Part shown: piece after piece, positions 9,080 through 17,736 of the stretch | How the letters are laid out: each line of letters begins with the position of its first letter | Numbering within the stretch: position 1 is the stretch's first letter | Source: Microbulbifer aggregans | GTDB lineage: Bacteria; Pseudomonadota; Gammaproteobacteria; Pseudomonadales; Cellvibrionaceae | DNA: 64,000 nt | Direction: 5' to 3' | NCBI RefSeq assembly: GCF_020524005.1 | Contig: NZ_JAIVKK010000013.1 | Location: 1 to 64,000, forward strand | The notes under the pieces: model-generated | What the model saw: the letters and a program-made list of their open reading frames with translations, nothing else | Databases searched by the model: none | What the model was told of the DNA's origin: nothing | Translations under genes and position numbers: made by a program

Positions 9080-10096
9080 TCACTTGGGTGAGGACTTTGG
9101 CCAGATCACTACGCGGTCGTTACTCTCGCGATACACGCTGACGGGCAGCGATTCTTCCAGCATGGAAACGACGGTTTCAGCCTGTTCCACGGAAAAAGAG
9201 GTGGTTACGCGCAGCTCGGCGAGCTCCGGTGTCCCCAGCAGGATCTTGCCGTTGCGATAACGATTGATGTCCGCGACCACTTCCGACAAGGATGTGTCGC
9301 GATAGATGAGCTTGCCGCGACGCCAGCTGGCCAGCTCTTCTACAGTGATGGACTCGATGGCGCCAGTGCCGCTGGCATTAACGCGCACCTGTTGGCCCGC
9401 TGTCAGCCGAACTTTGTTTCGTGTGTTGTCTGTGCGGGGGTCCTTCGATCGGTTGGCTACATCGACGATGCCCTCTTCTACGGATACCTCGACACCACCG
9501 GCTGCTCGGTGCACATCAAACCGTGTGCCCACTACGCGCACGCTGGCCTGCTCTGCAATTACATAGAAGGGCCTTGCCGGGTTTTTCACCACACTGAAAA
9601 AGGCCTGGCCGCGCAATAGGGTGACATCACGGCGGGATTCACTGAATGCGGTCTCGATGCGGGAGTCGCCGGCCAGGGTCACTTCACTGCCGTCGGGCAA
9701 CGTAATGGTGCGCGTCTCGGCCACTGTGGTCGCGTAGGTTTCAGGCGTGGCTGTATCCTCGCGCGGGGCAACGAAGACTGTTGCGACCGCCAGAATCAGT
9801 ACGAATGACATGGCCATTGCCGGCGCTGGTGCAAGCAGCCTGCGCAGCAGGTTGTGCAATCGGGTTTGTGCGTTATGAGACGGTGCGCGCAGGCGCGCGC
9901 CCTCGGCGGAAGCGGCAACTGTCCGCAGGCCGATGTCGATCTGCTCCAGCTGGTGAAAGCTGTGCTGGTGTGCCGGTTCGGACAGCCATTGGGCGAACGC
10001 TGCCGCCTCAGCGGCATTGAGTGTCCGTTCGTGTCGCAGCATGAACCACTCACGCGCCTGTTCCTCGATCCGTTTCTGTTTGCGCCCGTGCGCCAT
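9080..10096 (-). CDS. fecR: FecR-family anti-sigma factor
   Basis: A 338-aa inner-membrane regulator. The N-terminal cytoplasmic region has DUF4880-type sequence (EEQAREWFMLRHE and AFAQWLSEPAHQHSF). One transmembrane helix lies near residues 95-118, followed by a periplasmic FecR domain (ETRTITLPDGSEVTL) and a C-terminal STN-like region. FecR holds its sigma factor until the STN domain of the loaded receptor signals. ATG 10096 overlaps the sigma-factor stop codon (TAATG), which fixes this start; a longer open frame to 10270 only runs over the sigma gene. It is translationally coupled to the sigma gene. Confidence 0.93.
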   Translation of the reverse strand: MAHGRKQKRIEEQAREWFMLRHERTLNAAEAAAFAQWLSEPAHQHSFHQLEQIDIGLRTVAASAEGARLRAPSHNAQTRLHNLLRRLLAPAPAMAMSFVLILAVATVFVAPREDTATPETYATTVAETRTITLPDGSEVTLAGDSRIETAFSESRRDVTLLRGQAFFSVVKNPARPFYVIAEQASVRVVGTRFDVHRAAGGVEVSVEEGIVDVANRSKDPRTDNTRNKVRLTAGQQVRVNASGTGAIESITVEELASWRRGKLIYRDTSLSEVVADINRYRNGKILLGTPELAELRVTTSFSVEQAETVVSMLEESLPVSVYRESNDRVVIWPKSSPK

Positions 10097-10644
10097 TACC
10101 ACTCTCCACCATTTGCGCGCAGCTCGGCCTGGCAGGCGGCCAGCGCTTTCGCTACGTGTTTTTTTACAACGGTTTCCGAAAGGCCTTCCCGCCTCGCGAT
10201 TTCCGCATAAGACAGGCCGTCGACCCGGTTCATTAACAGCAATCTGCGGCGCTTCTGCGGCATGCCCCACAGGGCACGGCTGATTAGCCCCAGCAGCTGG
10301 CGCCCCGCGTTCACTCGCTCGGGACTGGCGTTATCGATTTCCCGCTCCGGATCCTGCTGGACCACCTGCGCGAAATTCTTGCGCACCTGGTTGCGGCGCA
10401 GCAGGTCGATCGAGGCGTTGTTAACCGCGCGGTACAGAAACGCGCGTACATTTTCCACTTCAGAAGACTCGAATACCGGCGCAAAGCGGGTAAACGCCGC
10501 CTGCACCACATCTTCTGCCTCGACTGTGCTCAGGTTGTACTTGTTGGCCGCATAGCGGCACAACTCCTGATGATACTCGCGGTAGTGGTCGCCAAGGGCC
10601 TTTTTGCTATTGGCGGCCGGAGGGCCAGCCCATGCTTGCAACAT
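10096..10644 (-). CDS. fecI: ECF sigma factor, FecI-like
   Basis: A 182-aa sigma-70-family factor with region 2 (AEDVVQAAFTRFAP, then VRAFLYRAVNNASIDLLRR) and region 4 helix-turn-helix (LSYAEIARREGLSETVVKKHV). It would direct RNA polymerase to the receptor genes when released by FecR. Translation is coupled to fecR through a 1-nt overlap. The gene lies between the STN receptor gene upstream and fecR downstream, all on the minus strand. No strong Shine-Dalgarno sequence is seen before ATG 10644, so the start is moderately certain. Confidence 0.93.
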   Translation of the reverse strand: MLQAWAGPPAANSKKALGDHYREYHQELCRYAANKYNLSTVEAEDVVQAAFTRFAPVFESSEVENVRAFLYRAVNNASIDLLRRNQVRKNFAQVVQQDPEREIDNASPERVNAGRQLLGLISRALWGMPQKRRRLLLMNRVDGLSYAEIARREGLSETVVKKHVAKALAACQAELRANGGEW

Positions 10645-10855
10645 GAAGTTTGTTCACCATTTCTCGTCTCCGGGCTCCCGGCACGGCCGCTTTTATGGTT
10701 GGCGGCTTCGGGGAACTGCCCGCATCGCTGATGGCCGTGGCGCTGCCGGTGCAAAATCGCGGGGCAGGGCGTTACGGCTACTTTTTATTCTCTCCGGTGT
10801 GTGACGCAGCATCGCGCGCAATCGTCCCCCCCCTTTGAAGAAAGAAGTTTGCGGG

Positions 10856-13612
10856 TCAGTCGAACCGCAGTTCCAGGTGCAGCCCGACAGTGCGTGGGGC
10901 GGCGAGATAGTATTCAGGCTGCGCGAGATCTGGCGTCTGTACGTCATAGCGCACCACTTCATCGGTGAGGTTTTCGCCGTAGAGCTCCAGCCACCAGTTG
11001 CTGGCTGTGGGCTCGAACCTGGCGGCGGCATTCCAACGCCAGTAGGCCGGTTGCAGGTCGATATCCCGTGCCGCCCCCTGTGGGTCGCGCACCCACTGCC
11101 CGCTGCGATTATCCAGCAACTGACCGCTGCGGTTGCCGCGGTTGGCCTCGTCGAAATAGACCTGGTCGGAATAGCGCAGGCCGAGGCGTGACGTCAGCTG
11201 GCCGAGGCTGGCGAGGGCCACACCATGACTGTACTCGAGCCCGAAGCTCAGCTTTGGGGCCTGCTTGAGCTGGTTGCCGCTGAAGTCCATCAGGTCTGGT
11301 GTTTCGGGGGCGTTTGCACTGGGGTTCCAGGTCTGGCCATAGCGCGGGAAATCGTTGTCCACACCGAGGAAGCGGTCATAGCGCGCATCCAGCAGCGAGA
11401 AGAAGCCACTAATGCGGCCGTTCAGGCTGGTAGCCCAGTTCAGTTCCAGTTCCAGCCCGCGAATGGTGGCCGCGGCGGCATTAGTGCTGTGTACGCGCTC
11501 GAAACCGAGGTCGTCGACCGTCACCCCGGACACCTGTAGATCCCGGTAGCGGGTATTGAACAGGGCGCCGTTGAGCGTCATGGCCTCCTCGAGAAAACCG
11601 AGCTTGAAGCCCAGCTCGATGTTGGCGCTGGTCTCCGGCTCTACATAAGCGCGCTTGAGCGGATCGTCGCTGCTATTGGCACTGATCAATTCCGCCAGCG
11701 CCGCCTGAAATGCCGGATCGTCCGCGCCACTGTAGACGCCGGCCAGGCTCCCGCCGTCCTCCACGATACCGGGCTTGAAGCCCTCCGCATATAACAGGTA
11801 CAGCAAGGCCTGGGGTTGTGGTTGGTAAGAGACCCGGGCCATATAGGTGGTGCTGTCCCAGGTGCGGGACACGTCGTTGTAGTTGCTGACAAAGCACTGG
11901 CCGTCGGCAGCCGATTCACGATTGACCGCCACTGTGCCCAGGTCACCACCGCGGTCGGCACTGATCAGGTCGGGGCAGCCGATATTGCGCCCGCCGTGAT
12001 CATAGCGCTGGTCGCGTCCGCTCCTGGCGCCGGCGGAGAGCAGCCAGTTGCGGGGCAGGTCCAGGTCCAGCTGGCCATACCAGGCACTCAGGCGTGAGCC
12101 GCGGTCCGGCTGCTGGAAGCTGTGTGACGGCGCGCCGCCCCAGCCACTGCCGTCGCTGGTCTGGTGCTCAAGATCGAAGCGAATATCGTTGCGTTCGCTG
12201 AAGTCGAAATAGGCCAGTAACCAGCGCAGGGACTGGTCATCATCGCTCTTGAGCTGGATCTCGTGCTGGCGCGATTTATGATCGGCCCAGACCGTTCGGT
12301 TGCTCTGGTGGTACTGCGCCGGATCCGTTTCGCTGCCGAGGGCGCCGCTGCGGTCACCATCCCACTCCTGGCTGCGATGGATGCGACTGAAGCCGGCGAT
12401 GTAGGTAAGGCCGATACCGTTTTCGAGCAACCACTCCAGCCGGCTGCGGTAGGTGTCCTGCGCCAGGTCTGTTGCCCCGGGTGTGTCGAGCGATACCGGG
12501 GTGTCGTAGTCCACGACCGGCAGGCTGCCAGCGCCGCGGTCTTCGAAGCGCTCGTAGCTCGACCACCAGTTGATACCATCGCTGATCTGCCAGCTGGAGC
12601 CAAGGCGGTAACTCAGCAGATCGGTATTGTTGTAGCGCCGGCCGGTATTGGTGGATACAGAGCCGTCGGCCGGCCTGGTATAGCCGTCGGCGGTTTCAGA
12701 GGCTCCGGCCCAGCGCAGTGCCCAGTTGTCCGTGACAGGCAGGTTGATCACGCCGGTGAGCTTTTGCCGGTGGTCAGTACCCAGGGTGACACCGATACGT
12801 GAAAGCGCGGCATCTTCCGGCCGCGCGGTGTGGTAGTTGATCACCCCGGCGGTGGAGTTGCGCCCGAACAGCGTGCCCTGTGGGCCGCGCAGCACCTCGA
12901 CGCGGTCCAGGTCGTACAACATGACGGCAGAGCCCTGGCTGCGGCTGTTATAGATACCGTCCACATGGATCACCACCCCGGAATCCCCGGCCTCGGTGTA
13001 GTTGCTGGTACCGATGCCGCGCAGGTACAACATGGAAGCGGTGTGGTCACCATTGCGGGTGATCTCGAGACTGGGTACCTGCTCGGCCAGCTGGTGCAGA
13101 CCGTCCACCTGGCGATTGCGCAGCAGCTCACTGCCCAGTGCCGTCACTGCCATGGGGGTGTCCTGGAGGTTGGTGCGGCGCTTGCTGGCCACAACCACCA
13201 CCTCGTCGAGATAGGGGCGTTCACTCGCTGTAGCGGGCGGGATTTCGGCGGCACCGCGTGGCGGCGGGGCAGGCAATATCACCAGGCCCTGCTCATCTAC
13301 CTGGCGGAAAGTCAGCCCGCTGTCTTGCAGCAGGTACTCAAGTGCGACGCGTGCCGCCATCTCGCCCTGCAAGTGTGGCGAATCTCCGGATATCTCCACC
13401 TTAGAGGAAATCAGTACCGCGAGGCCGGATTGCCGTGAAAACGCCAGCAGTGACTGTGCCAGAGGCGCCGGGGGGATATCGAAATCGGAAAGGGTGGAAA
13501 GTGCCGGTGTCTGCGCCGTTTCCGCCACGAGCGGAGGTGCGGCACTGGCAAGCAGAAATACCGTGAACAAAAGGGCACACCTTGACCTTGCAGTTAGAGC
13601 AGGCATGGGCAT
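10856..13612 (-). CDS. TonB-dependent receptor with N-terminal STN signalling domain
   Basis: A 918-aa FecA-type transducer. A signal peptide (about residues 1-30) is followed by an STN domain (about 42-115, with FDIPPAPLAQSLLAFSRQSG). A plug follows, with RTNLQDTPMAVTAL and VEVLRGPQGTLFGRNSTAGV, then a long barrel ending LHLELRFD. The STN domain contacts the periplasmic part of FecR, so ligand binding here should release the ECF sigma factor encoded next downstream. The order receptor-sigma-anti-sigma-second receptor-halogenase differs from the usual fecI-fecR-receptor order. The end residue is Asp, not the usual aromatic. The ligand is unknown and need not be iron; many receptors of this group take up oligomers or peptides. 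Confidence 0.92.
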   Translation of the reverse strand: MPMPALTARSRCALLFTVFLLASAAPPLVAETAQTPALSTLSDFDIPPAPLAQSLLAFSRQSGLAVLISSKVEISGDSPHLQGEMAARVALEYLLQDSGLTFRQVDEQGLVILPAPPPRGAAEIPPATASERPYLDEVVVVASKRRTNLQDTPMAVTALGSELLRNRQVDGLHQLAEQVPSLEITRNGDHTASMLYLRGIGTSNYTEAGDSGVVIHVDGIYNSRSQGSAVMLYDLDRVEVLRGPQGTLFGRNSTAGVINYHTARPEDAALSRIGVTLGTDHRQKLTGVINLPVTDNWALRWAGASETADGYTRPADGSVSTNTGRRYNNTDLLSYRLGSSWQISDGINWWSSYERFEDRGAGSLPVVDYDTPVSLDTPGATDLAQDTYRSRLEWLLENGIGLTYIAGFSRIHRSQEWDGDRSGALGSETDPAQYHQSNRTVWADHKSRQHEIQLKSDDDQSLRWLLAYFDFSERNDIRFDLEHQTSDGSGWGGAPSHSFQQPDRGSRLSAWYGQLDLDLPRNWLLSAGARSGRDQRYDHGGRNIGCPDLISADRGGDLGTVAVNRESAADGQCFVSNYNDVSRTWDSTTYMARVSYQPQPQALLYLLYAEGFKPGIVEDGGSLAGVYSGADDPAFQAALAELISANSSDDPLKRAYVEPETSANIELGFKLGFLEEAMTLNGALFNTRYRDLQVSGVTVDDLGFERVHSTNAAAATIRGLELELNWATSLNGRISGFFSLLDARYDRFLGVDNDFPRYGQTWNPSANAPETPDLMDFSGNQLKQAPKLSFGLEYSHGVALASLGQLTSRLGLRYSDQVYFDEANRGNRSGQLLDNRSGQWVRDPQGAARDIDLQPAYWRWNAAARFEPTASNWWLELYGENLTDEVVRYDVQTPDLAQPEYYLAAPRTVGLHLELRFD

Positions 13613-13825
13613 TTCGCATCGCTGTTGGCGGTCCGGAAGGACCGAAATTCGGTCAGCCGCCAGGAAGTTTTATAGTTTTATTAGCGCTCAAAAATACACC
13701 CCCTGGCGCCGTCAATGCAACTGACCCCGGGTACCCCACTCTATATTGGTGCCTGCGCGGGGTAGTGTGTCGGGCCCCCTGTATATGACTGGAAGTCACC
13801 ATCTGGTTTCGTAATTTCTCAGTCC

Positions 13826-13854
13826 TTGACATTAGTTACACGTGCAACTAAGTT
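13826..13854 (+). promoter_or_regulatory. hppD promoter with 20-bp operator-like palindrome
   Basis: TTGACA (13826-13831) is a consensus -35 box. The adjacent 20-mer TTAGTTACACGTGCAACTAA (13832-13851) is palindromic at 9 of 10 pairs and fills the spacer up to a weak -10 (TAAGTT, 13849-13854). A second, poorer copy of the half-sites (GTTGCA with AACTAACTAG) follows at about 13856-13876. A palindrome of this form is typical of MarR-family operators, so repression relieved by a pathway aromatic acid is a reasonable inference. No regulator gene is adjacent. Confidence 0.6.
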
Positions 13855-13928
13855 CGTTGCACCTGAAACTAACTAGTCCGACACCGCCGTGTACCCGCGG
13901 CGCAATGAGATAATTAATGGAGGACCGC

Positions 13929-15023
13929 ATGGCCGATTTATTTGAAAACCCGATGGGCCTGGATGGCTTTGAATTCGTAGAGTTCACCGCGCCGGAGAAG
14001 GGCATTCTGGAAACCGTTTTCGAGGCCATGGGCTTCACCAAGGTGGCCCGTCACCGCACCAAAGACGTCGAACTGTGGCGTCAGGGCGATATCAATTTCA
14101 TCACCAACTACGAGCCGGGCAGCCATGCCGACTACTACGCGCGTGAGCACGGCCCGTCTGCCTGTGGCCTGGCCTTCCGCGTGAAAGACGCGACCCTGGC
14201 GTATAACAGTGCCCTCGAGAAGGGTGCACAGCCGGTAGAAGTGGAAACCGGCCCGATGGAACTGCGCCTGCCGGCGATCAAGGGCATCGGTGGTGCCACC
14301 CTGTACCTGATCGACCGCTACAAAGAAGGCGAAACCATTTACGACATCGACTTCCACTGGCTGGAAGGTGTCGACAAGCACCCGCAAGGTTGTGGTTTCC
14401 ACACCCTCGATCACCTGACCCACAACGTGTATCGCGGCCGCATGGACTATTGGGCCAAGTACTACGAAGACCTGTTCAACTTCCGTGAGATCCGTTACTT
14501 CGACATCAAGGGCGAGTACACCGGCCTGCTGTCCAAGGCCATGACTGCGCCGGATGGCAAGATCCGCATCCCGCTGAACGAAGAGGCAGCCGGTGGCGGC
14601 GGCCAGATCGAAGAGTTCCTGATGAAGTACAACGGCGAAGGCATCCAGCATATCGCGTTTGCCTGTGACGACCTCGTCGCCTGCTGGGATCGCCTGAAGG
14701 CACAGGGCATGCAGTTCATGACCCCGCCGCCGGAAACCTATTACGAGATGCTGGAAGAGCGCCTGCCGGGCCACGGTGAGCCCACCGCTGAGCTGAAATC
14801 CCGCGGCATCCTGCTGGACGGCACCACCGAAGGCGGCCAGCCGCGCCTGCTGCTGCAGATCTTCTCTGCCAACATGCTCGGCCCGGTGTTCTTCGAGTTT
14901 ATCCAGCGCAAGGAAGACGAAGGCTTCGGTGAGGGCAACTTCAAGGCACTGTTCGAGTCCATCGAGCGCGACCAGCTGCAGCGCGGTGTGATTGGCGATA
15001 AAGGCAAAGAAGACGCAGCCTGA
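13929..15023 (+). CDS. hppD: 4-hydroxyphenylpyruvate dioxygenase
   Basis: A 364-aa Fe(II) enzyme converting 4-hydroxyphenylpyruvate to homogentisate, the second step of tyrosine degradation and also the source of pyomelanin. The two-VOC-domain fold is complete. The three iron ligands are His162 (in LDHLTHNV), His241 (in GIQHIAF) and Glu323 (in FFEFIQRK), matching the spacing 161/240/322 of the Pseudomonas enzyme. GGAGG at 13919-13923 lies 5 bp before ATG 13929, so the upstream ATG 13917, which overlaps that sequence, is not used. It is the first gene of a three-gene operon. Confidence 0.97.
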   Translation: MADLFENPMGLDGFEFVEFTAPEKGILETVFEAMGFTKVARHRTKDVELWRQGDINFITNYEPGSHADYYAREHGPSACGLAFRVKDATLAYNSALEKGAQPVEVETGPMELRLPAIKGIGGATLYLIDRYKEGETIYDIDFHWLEGVDKHPQGCGFHTLDHLTHNVYRGRMDYWAKYYEDLFNFREIRYFDIKGEYTGLLSKAMTAPDGKIRIPLNEEAAGGGGQIEEFLMKYNGEGIQHIAFACDDLVACWDRLKAQGMQFMTPPPETYYEMLEERLPGHGEPTAELKSRGILLDGTTEGGQPRLLLQIFSANMLGPVFFEFIQRKEDEGFGEGNFKALFESIERDQLQRGVIGDKGKEDAA

Positions 15024-15056
15024 TCGGCCGTCTGGAAAAGAGTACTGAGGCCCAAT

Positions 15057-15605
15057 ATGGCAATTCAACGTATTCATCACGTGGCCTATCGCTGCCGCGA
15101 CGCCAAGGAGACCGTCGAGTTTTATCGCGATCTCCTCGGTATGGATTTCCAGCTCGCCATTGCCGAAGACAAGGTGCCCTCAACCGGGGCACCGGATCCT
15201 TACATGCATGTGTTTCTCGATGCAGGTCAGGGCAACGTGCTGGCGTTTTTCGAGCTGCCCAATTCGCCGGATATGGGCCGCGATGAAAACACCCCGCAGT
15301 GGGTGCAGCACATTGCGTTGGAAGTGGAGAGCATGGACGAGCTGCTGGCGATGAAGCAGAAGCTCGAAGATGCCGGTATCGATGTACTCGGCCCCACCGA
15401 CCACACCATCTTTAAGTCCATCTACTTCTTCGATCCCAACGGGCACCGTATCGAGCTGGCTGCAAACACCGCCGAGCCCGGTATGCACAAGGAGCTCAAG
15501 CGGGTCGCGGAAGACATGCTGGACGAGTGGGCGCGTACCAAGAAGGCCCCGCGCCACGCGGCGTGGATGCACGGCGACCAGGAATTCAAACCTTTAGATC
15601 CCTGA
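15057..15605 (+). CDS. VOC-family metalloprotein (glyoxalase/extradiol dioxygenase type)
   Basis: A 182-aa single-chain VOC protein with two beta-alpha-beta-beta-beta modules (about residues 4-70 and 82-140) and a helical C-terminal tail. Candidate metal ligands are His8, Glu66, His85 and Glu133. This matches the four-ligand pattern of glyoxalase I, but His8/His85/Glu133 would also suit a 2-His-1-Glu extradiol dioxygenase. It lies 33 bp after hppD and 55 bp before the FAH-family gene, so a role in tyrosine or homogentisate breakdown is likely from context. The operon lacks both homogentisate dioxygenase and maleylacetoacetate isomerase, so the protein may fill one of those steps or act on a side product. 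The reaction is unknown. Confidence 0.8.
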   Translation: MAIQRIHHVAYRCRDAKETVEFYRDLLGMDFQLAIAEDKVPSTGAPDPYMHVFLDAGQGNVLAFFELPNSPDMGRDENTPQWVQHIALEVESMDELLAMKQKLEDAGIDVLGPTDHTIFKSIYFFDPNGHRIELAANTAEPGMHKELKRVAEDMLDEWARTKKAPRHAAWMHGDQEFKPLDP

Positions 15606-15660
15606 GCCCTCGAAGGCTCGTGGATTGAAAAAATCGTGAATTGAACAAGAGGAAGGCACA

Positions 15661-16668
15661 GTGAAGTTAGCCAGCCTGAAATCCGGCCGTGACGGCCAAC
15701 TTGTCGTGGTCAGCGACGACCTCACACGCATGGCGTCTGCGGCAGAAATTGCACCGACGCTGCAGAGCGCGCTGGACAACTGGGCGGAAAAATCTGCCCA
15801 GCTGGAAGACCTGCACGCAAAACTGAACAGTGGCGAAATCGCGGGCGAAGCCTTCGACCAGGCCAAGTGCCATTCGCCGCTGCCGCGCGCCTATCACTGG
15901 GCGGACGGTAGTGCTTACGTCAACCATGTTGAACTGGTGCGCAAGGCGCGCAACGCGGAAATGCCAGAAAGCTTCTGGACTGATCCGCTGATGTACCAGG
16001 GCGGTTCCGATACCTTCCTGGCGCCGCGTGAGCCGGTAAAAATGCCGCAGAGCGACGGTTTCGGTATCGACTTTGAAGCGGAAATCGCGGTGATTACCGA
16101 CGACGTACCGATGGGCGTTTCCCCGGAAGACGCGCTCAAGTACATCCGCCTGGTGATGCTGGTGAACGACGTTTCCCTGCGCGGCCTGATCCCGAATGAA
16201 CTGGCCAAGGGCTTCGGCTTCTACCAGTCCAAGCCATCCAGCGCTTTCTCCCCGGTGTGTGTCACCCCAGAGCAACTGGGCGAGCACTGGCAGGCGGGCA
16301 AACTGCACCTGCCGCTGGTATCTGAATTGAATGGCGAGAAATTCGGTGAACCGAATGCGGGCATCGACATGACCTTCCACTTCGGCCAGCTGATCGCGCA
16401 TGCGGCCAAGACCCGCCCGCTGGGCGCCGGCACCATCATTGGTTCCGGAACCGTGTCCAACAAGCTCGACGGTGGCCCCGGCAAGCCTGTCGCAGAAGGT
16501 GGTGTCGGTTACAGCTGTATCGCCGAGATTCGCATGATCGAAACCATCCAGGATGGCAAGCCGAGCACGGCGTTCATGCAGTTCGGAGACAAGATCGCGA
16601 TTGAGATGCTGGACGACAACGGCCAGTCTATCTTCGGGCGTATCGAGCAGGTCGTAGAGAAGGTGTAA
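15661..16668 (+). CDS. fahA: Fumarylacetoacetate hydrolase-family protein
   Basis: A 335-aa FAH-fold C-C hydrolase, the last step of homogentisate degradation (fumarylacetoacetate to fumarate and acetoacetate). The core has the metal-binding acidic stretch GIDFEAEIAVITDDVP, then NDVSLR, KPSSAFSP, the FGQLIAHAAK region and GSGTVSN. The N-terminal third (about residues 1-85) is the variable part of the family. GTG at 15661 is preceded by GAGGAAGG, supporting the start. It ends the hppD operon and is followed at once by a bidirectional terminator. Confidence 0.92.
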   Translation: MKLASLKSGRDGQLVVVSDDLTRMASAAEIAPTLQSALDNWAEKSAQLEDLHAKLNSGEIAGEAFDQAKCHSPLPRAYHWADGSAYVNHVELVRKARNAEMPESFWTDPLMYQGGSDTFLAPREPVKMPQSDGFGIDFEAEIAVITDDVPMGVSPEDALKYIRLVMLVNDVSLRGLIPNELAKGFGFYQSKPSSAFSPVCVTPEQLGEHWQAGKLHLPLVSELNGEKFGEPNAGIDMTFHFGQLIAHAAKTRPLGAGTIIGSGTVSNKLDGGPGKPVAEGGVGYSCIAEIRMIETIQDGKPSTAFMQFGDKIAIEMLDDNGQSIFGRIEQVVEKV

Positions 16669-16690
16669 GCCAGATTTACCGAAGCAAAAG

Positions 16691-16716
16691 AAGCCACCCA
16701 TCGGGTGGCTTTCTTC
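16691..16716. terminator. Bidirectional terminator between FAH and nitrilase genes
   Basis: AAGCCACCC (16691-16699) and GGGTGGCTT (16703-16711) form a 9-bp stem with a 3-nt loop. T-rich sequence follows on the plus strand (TTTCTTC) and the minus strand (CTTTTGCTTC). The two genes converge here. Confidence 0.8.
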
Positions 16717-16717
16717 G

Positions 16718-17569
16718 TTACAACCTGCGCATGGATAGCAGTGGCATGGCCTGGCGCACCCGCGACAGTTTGTCGGCTTCCAGAGTCGCGGTAATTATGC
16801 CTTCCCCTTCATCGGCCTCGGCGAGGATTTTTCCCCACGGATCGATGATTACCGAGTGGCCCCAGGTGCGCCGCTTTTCTGAGTGCTGGCCACCCTGGTT
16901 CGCCGCGATCACAAAGCAGCCGTTTTCAATCGCACGTGCACGCAGCAGTGTCATCCAGTGCGCCTGTCCGGTGGTATGGGTAAACGCTGCGGGCACCATC
17001 AGTATCTCGGCGCCTTTCTCGGCTAGTTCTCGGTACAGTTCCGGGAAGCGCAGGTCAAAACAGATGCTCAGCCCCAGATCCGCCCAGAGGCTCGGAGCCG
17101 TCACCGGTTGCTCGCCAGGCTCGATACTGGCTGATTCCCGGTAGCGACCGGCTGCGTCTGCCACATCCACGTCGAACAGGTGCATCTTGTCGTAGCGTGC
17201 CTGCAGGGTACCGCGGTCGTCGTAAAGGAGAAATGCTGAGCGGCTACGGCGTCCATCTACCAGAGTACCGTCAGGCCTGTCCAGCAGCGGTAGGGCACCA
17301 GCGGCGATCCAGATGCCCAGCTCAGCAGACCAGCGCTGCATGGCGTGCTGGATCGGCTGCTCACCTTTAGTTGCTTTGGTATTCCCTGCAAAAGTTTCCG
17401 CGGCCGTGAAACTGCCGCGATCTGAAAGGTGGGCGAAATTCTCCGGTAATAAAACCAGCTGCGCACCGCGCCCTGCCGCTTGTTGTAGAAGCCGGTGCGC
17501 GTTTGCCAGATTCTCGGCGACACTGTCACTGCTGACCATCTGTACCGCAGCAACGCAAATATTCTCCAA
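16718..17569 (-). CDS. Carbon-nitrogen hydrolase, Nit1/deaminated-glutathione amidase type
   Basis: A 283-aa nitrilase-superfamily amidase. The catalytic triad is visible as Glu43 (LLPENF), Lys128 (RYDKMHLFD) and Cys170 (SICFDLRFPELYR). The segment RFPELYRELAEKGAE and the WMTLLRARAIEN stretch place it in the Nit branch, which repairs deaminated glutathione. It starts with TTG at 17569, preceded by AGGGGG six bases upstream. In many gammaproteobacteria the homologue sits between yhdP and tldD; here it stands alone, convergent with the tyrosine operon. Confidence 0.9.
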   Translation of the reverse strand: MENICVAAVQMVSSDSVAENLANAHRLLQQAAGRGAQLVLLPENFAHLSDRGSFTAAETFAGNTKATKGEQPIQHAMQRWSAELGIWIAAGALPLLDRPDGTLVDGRRSRSAFLLYDDRGTLQARYDKMHLFDVDVADAAGRYRESASIEPGEQPVTAPSLWADLGLSICFDLRFPELYRELAEKGAEILMVPAAFTHTTGQAHWMTLLRARAIENGCFVIAANQGGQHSEKRRTWGHSVIIDPWGKILAEADEGEGIITATLEADKLSRVRQAMPLLSMRRL

Positions 17570-17686
17570 CGGTACCCCCTTATTTATGCATAGGTATTTA
17601 TTTGCACAAGTAATGCCATTTACCTGGGTAACAAGTCAATAAGCACGGTGCGTCGCACATAGTGACCACATATTTTTCGTGCGCAC

Positions 17687-17714
17687 AAAAAAGGCCACTC
17701 GCGAGTGGCCTTTT
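17687..17714 (-). terminator. Rho-independent terminator after MetA-type gene
   Basis: AAGGCCACTCGCGAGTGGCC (17691-17710) continues as a perfect 22-bp palindrome that folds into a hairpin. It is followed on the minus strand by a run of six T residues. It lies just downstream of the outer-membrane protein gene. Confidence 0.85.
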
Positions 17715-17736
17715 GGAGCACTGTGGCAAAGTCGAA

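Noticed and set aside
13938-15080. 380-codon minus-strand open frame opposite hppD
   Set aside because: It mirrors a GC-rich gene with clear HPPD motifs on the other strand, and its protein has no recognisable domain.
15667-16701. 344-codon minus-strand open frame opposite the FAH gene
   Set aside because: Antisense shadow of a gene with intact family motifs; no homology.
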